From DASQMT01 sp963835735 (GTDB lineage: Bacteria; Actinomycetota; Thermoleophilia; Solirubrobacterales; Solirubrobacteraceae): a stretch of DNA of 64,000 nt. The position numbers and the translations under genes are program-made. The stretch covers positions 496,001 to 560,000 of the forward strand of contig CAWIGP010000007.1 of the NCBI GenBank assembly GCA_963835735.1, given 5' to 3'. Below the pieces are notes generated by a model. That model searched no databases. It was not told where the DNA came from and saw only the letters and a program-made list of their open reading frames with translations. Positions 17,665 through 25,373 of the stretch are shown here, in pieces (position 1 is the first letter of the stretch; the number at the start of each line of letters is the position of its first letter).

Positions 17665-18645
17665 TTGCCGTTCGCCCCGGACGATCCGGTCGTCTCGCTG
17701 CTCGAGGGCTCCACGCCGCTCGTGCTCGCCGAACGCGTGTCCGAGCGCGTCGGGGCGGAGGTATGGCTGAAGCTGGAGGGCGCCAACCCGACCGGCTCGT
17801 TCAAGGACCGCGGGATGACGTGCGCCGTCAGCGCTGCCGTGCGCGAGGGCGCCCGCGCCGTGATCTGCGCCTCGACCGGCAACACGGCGGCGAGCGCCGC
17901 CGCCTACGCGGCGCGCGGCGGCCTGACCGGGGCGGTGATCGTGCCGGAGGGCAAGATCGCGACTGGCAAGCTCGCGCAGGCGCTGATGCACGGCGCGCGC
18001 GTGGTCGCGCTGCGTGGCAACTTCGACCAGGCGCTGGCGCTCGTGCGTGAGCTGGCGGAGCGCCACCCGATCGCGCTCGTCAACTCGGTCAACGATTTCC
18101 GGCTCGAGGGCCAGAAGACGGCGGCGTTCGAGCTGGTCGACGACCTCGGCGGCGAGCTCGATGCGCTGTCCATCCCGGTGGGGAACGCCGGCAACATCAC
18201 GGCCTACTGGAAGGGCTTCGAGGAGATGGGCGTGCGGCCGCGGCTGCTGGGCTGGCAGGCGGAGGGCGCCGCGCCGCTGGTGCACGGTGCGCCCGTGGCT
18301 CAGCCGGAGACCGTCGCGAGCGCGATCAGGATCGGCAATCCGGCGCGCTGGGAGGAGGCGATGGGCGCGATGGCCGCCTCCCGCGGGGCGGTCCGGGCCG
18401 TCTCGGACGCCGAGATCCTCGACGCCTACCGCTTCCTCGCCGCGCGCGAGGGCGTGTTCTGCGAGCCGGCGTCGGCCGCGGGCGTCGCCGGCCTGCTCAA
18501 GCACGGCGCCGAGGGCGCGGAGCGGGTCGCCTGCGTACTGACGGGCCACGGTCTGAAGGACCCGCAGACGGCGCTGGCGCACGCCGGCAGCGTCGTGCCG
18601 TGCGAACCGGAGCTGGCGGCCGTCGAGCACGCCGTACTCGGATGA
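17665..18645 (+). CDS. thrC: Threonine synthase
   Basis: PLP enzyme converting O-phosphohomoserine to threonine. Visible motifs: SLLEGSTPLV, the PLP lysine in NPTGSFKDRGMT, CASTGNTAASAAAYAARGG and the phosphate loop IPVGNAGNITAYWKG. The TTG at 17665 gives 326 residues. Conserved-looking sequence (TRIGLIERYRDRL) continues upstream in frame to 17626, where the only candidate is a CTG overlapping the hom stop. The true start is therefore uncertain: a rare CTG start, or a sequence error that hides an ATG/GTG. The gene overlaps thrB by 4 bases. Confidence 0.93.
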   Translation: MPFAPDDPVVSLLEGSTPLVLAERVSERVGAEVWLKLEGANPTGSFKDRGMTCAVSAAVREGARAVICASTGNTAASAAAYAARGGLTGAVIVPEGKIATGKLAQALMHGARVVALRGNFDQALALVRELAERHPIALVNSVNDFRLEGQKTAAFELVDDLGGELDALSIPVGNAGNITAYWKGFEEMGVRPRLLGWQAEGAAPLVHGAPVAQPETVASAIRIGNPARWEEAMGAMAASRGAVRAVSDAEILDAYRFLAAREGVFCEPASAAGVAGLLKHGAEGAERVACVLTGHGLKDPQTALAHAGSVVPCEPELAAVEHAVLG

Positions 18646-19490
18646 GGCGCCGGCTGGTCCGCGTCCCCGCCTCCTCGGCCAACCTCGGGCCTGGCTTCGA
18701 CGTCCTCGCCTGCGCGCTCGCTCTGCACGTGGAGCTGGAGGTGGTGGAGACGGGGAGCTTCGGCGTCGTAACCGAGCTGGATATCGCTCGCGACCGGGAC
18801 AACCTCGCGGTGCGCGCGTTCGAGCTGCTGCATCCCGCCGACGAGCTCGAGTTCCGGATCCGCTCGAACGTGCCGATGTCCGGCGGCCTCGGGACGAGCG
18901 CCGCGGCGATCGTGGCGGGTCTGCTGGCCGCCGACTCGATGTTCGAGCTGGACGCCGACCTGCTCCCGCTGGCGGCGGAGCTCGAGGGGCATCCCGACAA
19001 CGTCGCGGCCGCGCTGCTCGGCGGCTTCGTGCTGTGCGCCGGCGGCCGTGCGGAGCGGTTCGACGTCCCCTCGGGCCTGGAGGCGGTGCTGGTCGTGCCG
19101 CAAGCGCCGGTCCTCACCGCCGAGGCGCGCGCCGCGCTGCCGGCCGACGTGCCGATGGCCGACGCGGTCTTCAACGTCGCCCATGCCGGCCTGCTCGTGC
19201 TCGGTCTGGTCCGCGGCGACTGGGACCTCGTCGCCCGCGGCCTCGACGACCGGCTCCACCAGCCGCGCCGCGAGCACCTCTACCCGCGCTCGATGGAGGT
19301 CGTCCGCAGCGCGCGCGAGCTGGGCGCGCTGGGCGCGACGATCTCCGGCGCCGGCCCGACGGTGCTGGTGTGGTGCGCGTACGAGGCGACCGGGCCGGTG
19401 CTCGGACGCCTCGCCGAGCGGTGCGAGGGCTGGGCCGACGTGCGCCACGTGGCGTTCGAGCCACGTGGCGGAGACGTCGTGGAGCTCTGA
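18642..19490 (+). CDS. thrB: Homoserine kinase
   Basis: 282 residues of the GHMP kinase family. The N-terminal strand RVPASSANLGPGFDVLACAL, the ATP loop VPMSGGLGTSAAAIVAGL and the C-terminal GATISGAGPTVLVW are diagnostic. It phosphorylates homoserine for ThrC. Coupled to thrC by ATGA overlap. Gene order lysA-hom-thrC-thrB makes one aspartate-family operon. Confidence 0.95.
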   Translation: MRRRLVRVPASSANLGPGFDVLACALALHVELEVVETGSFGVVTELDIARDRDNLAVRAFELLHPADELEFRIRSNVPMSGGLGTSAAAIVAGLLAADSMFELDADLLPLAAELEGHPDNVAAALLGGFVLCAGGRAERFDVPSGLEAVLVVPQAPVLTAEARAALPADVPMADAVFNVAHAGLLVLGLVRGDWDLVARGLDDRLHQPRREHLYPRSMEVVRSARELGALGATISGAGPTVLVWCAYEATGPVLGRLAERCEGWADVRHVAFEPRGGDVVEL

Positions 19491-19542
19491 CGCCGGCCAA
19501 CTGCGGCCTTGAAGGAGGGTGCGGGCCGGGGCGCAGCGATGG

Positions 19543-20292
19543 TCATGCCTCCACCCACACCGTGTCGCCGAGTTGGGTGAGCCGCTCCGAGACCGCTTCG
19601 GCGGTCGGGTTCCCCAGCCGGCCGGCGATCCGGCCGTCGGCAAGGAACACGACCGAGTCGGCGAACGACGCGGCGACCGGATCGTGCGTGACCATCACGA
19701 CCGTCTGGTCGTACACGTGCACGGCCTCCTTCAGCAGCCCGAGCACGGCGCGGGCACTGCGCGTGTCGAGCGCGCCGGTCGGCTCGTCGGCGAAGATCAC
19801 GCTCGGCTCGGTCACGAGTGCCCGTGCGATCGCCACCCGCTGCTGCTGGCCGCTGGAGAGCTCGGCCGGCCGGTGGTCCAGCCGGTCGCCCAGCCCGACC
19901 TGCTCGAGCACCGAGCGGCACAACCGTCGGTCGACCTTGCGCCCGGCGAGCCGCAGCGGCAGCGTGACGTTCTGCAGGGCGGTGAGCGTCGGGAGCAGGT
20001 TGAACTGCTCGAACACGAAGCCGATCCGCCGGCCGTGGAGCTTCGTCAGCTCGGTCTCGGTCTCGCCGGTCAGCTCCTCGCCGTCGACGAAGACCTGTCC
20101 ATCGGTCGGCTGGTCGAGCCCTGCCGCGACATGCAGCAGCGTGCTCTTGCCGGAGCCGGACGGGCCCATGATCGCGGTGAAGCTGCCCGGCGCAAGGCCG
20201 AGCGTCACGCCCTCGAGCGCGACGACCTGGTTGCCTGCGGTCCCGTAGACCTTGCGGACGGAGACGAGGCGGAGTGCATCTGTTGTGGTCAT
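19543..20292 (-). CDS. ABC transporter ATP-binding protein (MacB/LolD type)
   Basis: 249 residues. Walker A is IMGPSGSGKSTLLH, the signature is AELSSGQQQRVAIARAL, and Walker B is VIFADEPTGALDT, followed by the H-loop VMVTHDP. GLDQPTDGQVFVDGEELTGE and the Q-loop FVFEQFNLLPTLTALQNV place it with MacB/LolD/FtsE-like exporters. The expected FtsX-like permease is not adjacent on either side, so its membrane partner is unknown. ATG 20292 begins the family start TTTDALRLVSVRKVYGT. Confidence 0.9.
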   Translation of the reverse strand: MTTTDALRLVSVRKVYGTAGNQVVALEGVTLGLAPGSFTAIMGPSGSGKSTLLHVAAGLDQPTDGQVFVDGEELTGETETELTKLHGRRIGFVFEQFNLLPTLTALQNVTLPLRLAGRKVDRRLCRSVLEQVGLGDRLDHRPAELSSGQQQRVAIARALVTEPSVIFADEPTGALDTRSARAVLGLLKEAVHVYDQTVVMVTHDPVAASFADSVVFLADGRIAGRLGNPTAEAVSERLTQLGDTVWVEA

Positions 20293-20350
20293 GCCGGCAC
20301 GATGCCGCCGGCGCAGCGGTGATTCGCTGGGGCGCGGTACCGGATGGCGC

Positions 20351-20373
20351 GGGGGAAATCCCCCGGCTAGGGT
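20351..20373 (+). promoter_or_regulatory. Palindrome and TAGGGT box at the monooxygenase start
   Basis: GGGGGA-AA-TCCCCC (20351-20364) is a perfect palindromic arm pair just upstream of TAGGGT (20368-20373). TAGGGT lies exactly 6 bases before ATG 20380, the geometry of a leaderless promoter. The palindrome would overlap the spacer and is a good operator candidate. Confidence 0.45.
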
Positions 20374-20379
20374 CGGCAC

Positions 20380-21576
20380 ATGACCGATCGAGTCCGCGTC
20401 GCGGTCGTCGGGGCCGGTCAGGCGGGCCTCGCCGTCAGCCACGAGCTGGGCCGCGCGGGCGTGGAGCACGTCGTACTCGAGCGGGGCCGGGTGGGGGAGA
20501 CGTGGCGGCGCCGCTGGGACAGCTTCTGCCTGGTGACGCCGAACTGGAGCCTGCGACTTCCCGGCCACCCCTACGACGGGGACGCGCCGGACGGATATCT
20601 CGCCCGCGACGAGGTGATCGCGTACCTCGATCGGTGCGCCGCCGAGGCGCCGGTCCGGGAAGGGATCGAGGTCACCGCGCTGCGCCGCGGCCGCAACGGC
20701 TTCCTACTCGAGACGTCCGGCGGCTCGATCGCCGCCGACGCCGCCGTGCTGTGCACCGGCGCCTATCAGCGGCCGCATCGGCCCGCTGCCGCCGGCGCGC
20801 TCCCGGCCGACCTGCTCCAGATCGATGTCGATGACTACCGGAATCCATCCGATCTCCCGGCCGGACCCGTGCTCGTGGTAGGGAGCGGCCAGTCCGGCTG
20901 CCAGATCGCGGAGGAGCTCCACGAGGCCGGCCGCGACGTCTTCCTCGCGTGCGGGCGCGCTCCGTGGCTGCCCCGGCGGTTCGGCGGCCGCGACTTCTTC
21001 TGGTGGTCGCTGGAGACCGGCTACCTCGACGCCGCACTGCCGGAGCCCGGCGCGCGCCTGGCGGCCAACCTGACCGCGACCGGCGCCGGTGGCGGCCACG
21101 ACCTCCATCTCAGGACGCTGCAACGACAGGGCGTGACGCTACTCGGCCATCTCGTGGGCGCGAGCGGGCGCCACGCGCGCTTTGCGCCGGACCTGGCCGA
21201 CAGCGTGGCGTGGGGCGACCAGCGCCACCTGCTGTTCATGGGGCTCGTCGACAAGGTGGTCGCCGAGCGCGGCCTGCCCGACCCGGAGGTCGGTCCGCCC
21301 GAGCCGTTCCGCGCCGACGCGCCGGAGGAGCTGGACCTGCGTGGCTTCGGAGTGGTCGTGTTCGCGGGCGGATTCCGGCCCGACTATCGCAGCTGGGTGG
21401 AGTGCCCGGGGGCGTTCGACGACCTCGGTTTCCCGCTGCACAGCGACTGCTCGAGCACGGCGGTCGACGGCCTTTACTTCGCCGGCGTGCACTTCCTGCG
21501 CAAGCGCAAGTCATCGCTGCTGGTCGGCGTCGGCGAGGACGCGGCGATCGTCGCTGGGAGAATCGCAGCAGGATGA
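20380..21576 (+). CDS. FAD-dependent monooxygenase (FMO/CzcO-like)
   Basis: 398 residues. The FAD-binding motif is VAVVGAGQAGLAVSHEL and a second dinucleotide site, VLVVGSGQSGCQIAEEL, lies near 165, the NADPH site of flavin monooxygenases. WRRRWDSFCLVTPNWSLRLP resembles CzcO/YUCCA-type proteins. The C-terminal GLYFAGVHFLRKRKSSLLVG is the usual FAD-closing segment. Substrate unknown. Coupled to the next oxidoreductase by ATGA overlap. Confidence 0.88.
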   Translation: MTDRVRVAVVGAGQAGLAVSHELGRAGVEHVVLERGRVGETWRRRWDSFCLVTPNWSLRLPGHPYDGDAPDGYLARDEVIAYLDRCAAEAPVREGIEVTALRRGRNGFLLETSGGSIAADAAVLCTGAYQRPHRPAAAGALPADLLQIDVDDYRNPSDLPAGPVLVVGSGQSGCQIAEELHEAGRDVFLACGRAPWLPRRFGGRDFFWWSLETGYLDAALPEPGARLAANLTATGAGGGHDLHLRTLQRQGVTLLGHLVGASGRHARFAPDLADSVAWGDQRHLLFMGLVDKVVAERGLPDPEVGPPEPFRADAPEELDLRGFGVVVFAGGFRPDYRSWVECPGAFDDLGFPLHSDCSSTAVDGLYFAGVHFLRKRKSSLLVGVGEDAAIVAGRIAAG

Positions 21577-22544
21577 GGGCGATCGTCCAGGACAGGTACG
21601 GCTCGGCCGACGTGCTGGCGCTCAGGGAGATCGACACGCCGGCGGTGGAGGTCGACGACGTGCTCGTACGGGTGCACGCGGCCGGGGTCGACCAGGGCGT
21701 CTGGCACATCATGGCGGGCCTCCCGTATCTGGTCCGCATCATGGGCTACGGGCTGCGCGCGCCCAAAGTCAGCGTGCGCGGCACGGACGTCGCCGGGCGC
21801 GTCCAAGCCGTGGGCGCGAACGTGACCCGGTTCCAGCCGGGTGACGAGGTGTTCGGCAGCTGCGACGGGTCCTTCGCCGAGTACGCCTGCGCTCGTGCGG
21901 ACAGGCTCGCGCCCAAGCCGGCGAGCCTCTCCTTCGAGCAGGCTGCGGCCGTTCCGGTGTCGGGCTGCACGGCCCTCCTGGGTATTCGGGACAAGGGAGA
22001 GGTCCGGGCAGGCCAGCGGGTCCTGGTCATCGGCGCGGGGGGCGGCGTGGGGACGTTCGCGGTCCAGATCGCCAAGGCGTTCGGCGCGGAGGTGACCGGC
22101 GTCTGCAGCACGTCCAAGACGGACCTGGTCCGATCGATCGGCGCGGAGCGCGTCATCGACTACACGCGCGAGGATCCCGTCGACGGACGGCAGCGCTACG
22201 ACGCCATCCTCGACACGGCGGGCAACCGCCCGCTGTCGCAGCTCCGGCGCGCCCTCGCCCCGAAGGGCACGCTCGTGATCATCGGAGCAGAGGTGCCCGG
22301 ACGCTGGCTCGCAGGCGTCGATCGCCAACTCCGCGCGCTCGCGCTCTCGCCCTTCGTCGGCCAGAGACTGCGCATGTTCGTCTCGACGGAGCGCAGTGAG
22401 TACCTGGAGCAGCTGCGGGAGCTCATCGACGCGGGCAAGATCACCCCGGTCGTCGACCGGACCTACCCGCTGAGCGAGGTCCCCGAGGCGATCCGGCACA
22501 TGCGAGCCGGCCACGCACGCGGCAAGCTCGTGATCACCATCTGA
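21573..22544 (+). CDS. Zinc-free NAD(P)-dependent quinone-oxidoreductase-like MDR protein
   Basis: 323 residues of the medium-chain dehydrogenase superfamily. The N-terminal GroES-like half has DVLVRVHAAGVDQGVWHIMAG, where zinc enzymes would carry a Cys, so it is probably zinc-independent. The NADPH-binding motif is VLVIGAGGGVGTFAVQIAKA. The ending AIRHMRAGHARGKLVITI is typical of NADPH:quinone reductases. ATG 21573 overlaps the monooxygenase stop, suggesting the two act on the same substrate. Confidence 0.88.
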   Translation: MRAIVQDRYGSADVLALREIDTPAVEVDDVLVRVHAAGVDQGVWHIMAGLPYLVRIMGYGLRAPKVSVRGTDVAGRVQAVGANVTRFQPGDEVFGSCDGSFAEYACARADRLAPKPASLSFEQAAAVPVSGCTALLGIRDKGEVRAGQRVLVIGAGGGVGTFAVQIAKAFGAEVTGVCSTSKTDLVRSIGAERVIDYTREDPVDGRQRYDAILDTAGNRPLSQLRRALAPKGTLVIIGAEVPGRWLAGVDRQLRALALSPFVGQRLRMFVSTERSEYLEQLRELIDAGKITPVVDRTYPLSEVPEAIRHMRAGHARGKLVITI

Positions 22545-22549
22545 GGCCC

Positions 22550-23332
22550 CTACGCGGCGTCGAGCAGCGGCGTGAGCTTGCGCCGCCAGCCGTTCAGCCC
22601 GGTACGGCTGAGCACCTCGCCGGCCAGCTCGAGATAGTCGCGCCCGAGATCGGGCCGGGTGTCGAGGATCGAGCGGCCCGACTCGGCCGATTCGGCGTAC
22701 GCGATCGACTGGCGGATCACGGTCTCGAAGACCTTGTCGTCGAAGTGCTCCTTGAGCGCCTGGTAGGCCTCGCGCGAGTGCACGGTGCGCATGTCGGCGA
22801 TGTTGAGCGCCACGCCGAGGAACTCGAGGTTGTCGTTGTAGAACTCCTTCGCCTGGCCGACGACCTCGAGCGCGCCGTTGACGCCCTGGAGCGCGAAGTA
22901 CTGGGCCTCGGACGAGATCATCGCCCAGTCGGCGGCGACGAGCCCGTTGATAGTCAGCAGGCCGAGCGCCGGCGGGCAGTCGATCAGGATCAGGTCGTGC
23001 TGCTTGCGCGCGTCCTTGAGCGCCTTCCGCAGCACGACCTCGCGGCCGATCTTGCCGCTCAGCCCGCGCTCCACCTCGGCGAGGATCGGGGTCGCGGGGA
23101 TGATCCCGTCGTGGGTCGCCGCCTTCGCCTTGGCCGAGCCCGAGAGGACGTCGGCGACCGTCGGGGTGGCGTCGCCGGGGACGTCGAAGTAGTCGGACAG
23201 GTTGCCCTGCGGGTCCATGTCGACGCACAGCACGTCGAGCCCGATCCGGCGGAACACGTCCGCGAGCGTGCGGACCGTGGTGGTCTTGCCCGTGCCGCCC
23301 TTCAGCGACAGCACCGCGATGGTCTCGGCCAT
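22550..23332 (-). CDS. ParA/Soj-family ATPase (orphan)
   Basis: 260 residues. The deviant Walker A LKGGTGKTTTVRTLADVF, the DMDPQGNLS strand and Walker B LILIDCPPALGLLTINGL are all present. No parB follows; the companion upstream gene encodes an FHA protein. Orphan ParA proteins often position protein complexes rather than chromosomes. A TAGTCT box lies 9 bases before ATG 23332. Confidence 0.9.
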   Translation of the reverse strand: MAETIAVLSLKGGTGKTTTVRTLADVFRRIGLDVLCVDMDPQGNLSDYFDVPGDATPTVADVLSGSAKAKAATHDGIIPATPILAEVERGLSGKIGREVVLRKALKDARKQHDLILIDCPPALGLLTINGLVAADWAMISSEAQYFALQGVNGALEVVGQAKEFYNDNLEFLGVALNIADMRTVHSREAYQALKEHFDDKVFETVIRQSIAYAESAESGRSILDTRPDLGRDYLELAGEVLSRTGLNGWRRKLTPLLDAA

Positions 23333-23360
23333 GGAGGCCGCAGACTAGCGGCCGCGACGG

Positions 23361-23846
23361 CTACTCCGCGACAGCAGCGGATGGCGAGTCCGGCATCGCC
23401 GTCTCTGCCACCGCAGTGTCCATGAAATGGATCGTGTGGCGTCCGACGACGATCTCGTCACCGTCGGTGAGCGGAGACCACTCGACCCGGCGTCCGTTCA
23501 CGTATACGCCGTTGAGCGAGCGGTCGTCGAGCACGCGTACCCCGTCGGCCTGCGCGACGATCAGCGCATGACGGCGGGATACGGTCGCGTCGTCGAACCG
23601 CACGTCAGCGGCGAGAGAACGCCCGATCCTGGTCCATTCGCGCGACACGGGAACGACGATCCGCCGCCCCGAGTCCTCGTAGGCCAGGTACTTGCCGGGC
23701 ATCGAGAGATTGGCCCGTGCCTCGTCGATCCAGTCCGGACGGGTCGGCGCGACCGGTTCGGTTGCTGACGTGAGGGGGACGGTGCCTTCCCCGGCGACAG
23801 GCAGTGTGCCGGTCGCCTCGATATCGCCTGGCGTGCGTGGGTCCAT
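23361..23846 (-). CDS. FHA-domain protein
   Basis: 161 residues. A Pro/Thr-rich N-terminus with several possible phospho-threonines is followed by an FHA domain at about 65-140: WTRIGRSLAADVRFDD, VSRRHALIV, DRSLNGVYVNGRRV. It is upstream of parA on the same strand, with 28 bases between them. It probably binds a phosphorylated partner. Confidence 0.85.
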   Translation of the reverse strand: MDPRTPGDIEATGTLPVAGEGTVPLTSATEPVAPTRPDWIDEARANLSMPGKYLAYEDSGRRIVVPVSREWTRIGRSLAADVRFDDATVSRRHALIVAQADGVRVLDDRSLNGVYVNGRRVEWSPLTDGDEIVVGRHTIHFMDTAVAETAMPDSPSAAVAE

Positions 23847-23994
23847 GTACGTCTCTCCTTTGGCACGGGTGGCACGTGCCGTTCCGGCGACCCTTACCTC
23901 CAGCCACCGATTGTAGGGAGAAGGTCAATGGGGCCCAACCCCGATCGACTAGTCGTGCAGGCTTCGGCTGCCCGGCGTCGAAGCACCCCGGACG

Positions 23995-24285
23995 ATGCCA
24001 ACGCTGAGCCTCCGCCGCGCGCCGGCGCCCGCCCGTCCTGCCCTCGAGCAGGCGCTGCTGCGCCGCAGCGTCGACGAATCTCAGGCCCAGAGGCACCACT
24101 GCGTGCACTGCCACAGGACGCCGCTGACCGGCGAGCTGGTGTACGTCTACGGGAGCGTCGGCGGCGAACGGCTCGTCTGCGAGCTGTGCCGCCCGCTGCG
24201 CCGCGAGCCGCCCGCCCGCTCAGAGCTGATGCACGCGCCCGAGCACGAGCGCGCGGTGCGCGTGCGGCGCCGCTCTGCAGCCTGA
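23995..24285 (+). CDS. Small zinc-ribbon-like protein
   Basis: 96 residues with two Cys pairs, HHCVHCHRT and LVCELCRPL, separated by about 27 residues (GELVYVYGSVGGER). This is the spacing of a small zinc ribbon. Both ends are Arg/Ala-rich. No named family recognised; possibly nucleic-acid or protein binding. Confidence 0.65.
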   Translation: MPTLSLRRAPAPARPALEQALLRRSVDESQAQRHHCVHCHRTPLTGELVYVYGSVGGERLVCELCRPLRREPPARSELMHAPEHERAVRVRRRSAA

Positions 24286-24315
24286 TCGCGGGTTCGTCCA
24301 CTAGGCTCCGCGCCC

Positions 24316-24813
24316 GTGGACCCCGTCACGCTGCACGTAACGATCGACCGCCCCCGCGAGGAGGTCTTCGCGTACCTGGCGGACGTGGCCAACCACCCGG
24401 AGTTCACCGACCATTTCCTCAAGGAGTGGCGGCTCACGCGCGAGGAGTCGGCCGGCCGCGGCGCGGGCGCGCGCTACAAGCAGGACGGCCGCTTCGACCG
24501 CTTCGGCTACTACGACCTGAGCCTCGCGCAGCTCGATCCGCCGTACCGGATCATCGCGGTCGGCCGCGGCGGCAAGTACAACCGCATCAAGACCTCCCAC
24601 CAGTGGACGCTGGACCCGGAGGCCGGCGGCACCCGGCTGGAGTACGTCTACGAGACCGAGCCGCCGCTTCCGACCGATCGCGCCGTCGAGGCCCTGAGCC
24701 GCCGCCGGGGATGGTTCCGGCGCAACGCCGCCAAGGGGCTGCGGCGGCTCCGGAGCATCCTCGAGGAGGACCGCGATCGCGGCGCGCGGGCGACGATCGC
24801 GGGATTAGACTGA
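24316..24813 (+). CDS. SRPBCC (polyketide-cyclase/Bet v1-like) protein
   Basis: 165 residues with the fold pattern of START/SRPBCC proteins: TLHVTIDRPREEVFAYLADV at the N-terminus, central strands GARYKQDGRFDRFGYY and IIAVGRGGKYNRIKTSHQW, and a C-terminal helix. These proteins bind a hydrophobic ligand in a deep pocket; the ligand is unknown. GTG 24316 follows a TAGGCT box by 8 bases. Confidence 0.8.
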   Translation: MDPVTLHVTIDRPREEVFAYLADVANHPEFTDHFLKEWRLTREESAGRGAGARYKQDGRFDRFGYYDLSLAQLDPPYRIIAVGRGGKYNRIKTSHQWTLDPEAGGTRLEYVYETEPPLPTDRAVEALSRRRGWFRRNAAKGLRRLRSILEEDRDRGARATIAGLD

Positions 24814-24821
24814 CGCGCCCG

Positions 24822-25373
24822 ATGCCCCGCCTCGCCTGCCTTGCCGTCGTCTGCGTCGCCGTCCTCGCCGCCGGATGCGGGAACAAGGAGGAGACGGTCA
24901 CGCTTGCCGAGACCGAGGGCATCTACGTGACGGTCGACGACGTCAAGTACCAGATCCAGATCTCGCGCATCCTCAACCCGGCCGCGCGCGACGACTCGGC
25001 CTACCTGCGCGGCCTCCCGGCCGATGAGGCGTTGGCCGAGGACGAGGTCTGGTACGCGATCTTCATGCGGGCGGAGAACGACTCCGACGATCCGCACCCG
25101 GCCGCCGAGCAGTTCAGGATCCACGACACCCAGGGCAACGAGTTCGAGCCGATCGAGCTCGACCCCGAGGTCAACGACTTCCTCTACCAGCCGGCCGAGC
25201 TGCAGCCCGGCACGGTGCTCCCGCAGCCCGACACGCCCGCCTACGACAACACGATCCGCGGCCAGCTGATCCTGTTCAAGATCCCGGCGGAGGCGCTCGC
25301 CAACCGGCCGCTCGAACTGGAGATCGAGAGCCCGAGCGGCGGCGAGAACGCGATCATCGACATCGACGTCTAG
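24822..25373 (+). CDS. Predicted lipoprotein with extracellular beta domain
   Basis: 183 residues. The signal LACLAVVCVAVLAAGCGNK has a lipobox (LAAGC). The mature part is acidic and strand-rich, with YVTVDDVKYQIQISRILN and EVWYAIFMRAENDSDDPHP, resembling DUF4352/immunoglobulin-like extracellular domains. Its TAG shares a CTAG (25370-25373) with a candidate end for the convergent PBP gene. Confidence 0.75.
   Translation: MPRLACLAVVCVAVLAAGCGNKEETVTLAETEGIYVTVDDVKYQIQISRILNPAARDDSAYLRGLPADEALAEDEVWYAIFMRAENDSDDPHPAAEQFRIHDTQGNEFEPIELDPEVNDFLYQPAELQPGTVLPQPDTPAYDNTIRGQLILFKIPAEALANRPLELEIESPSGGENAIIDIDV

Noticed and set aside
22550..23332. Chromosomal parA of an origin region
   Set aside because: No parB, parS-like sites, dnaA boxes or rpmH/rnpA are nearby.
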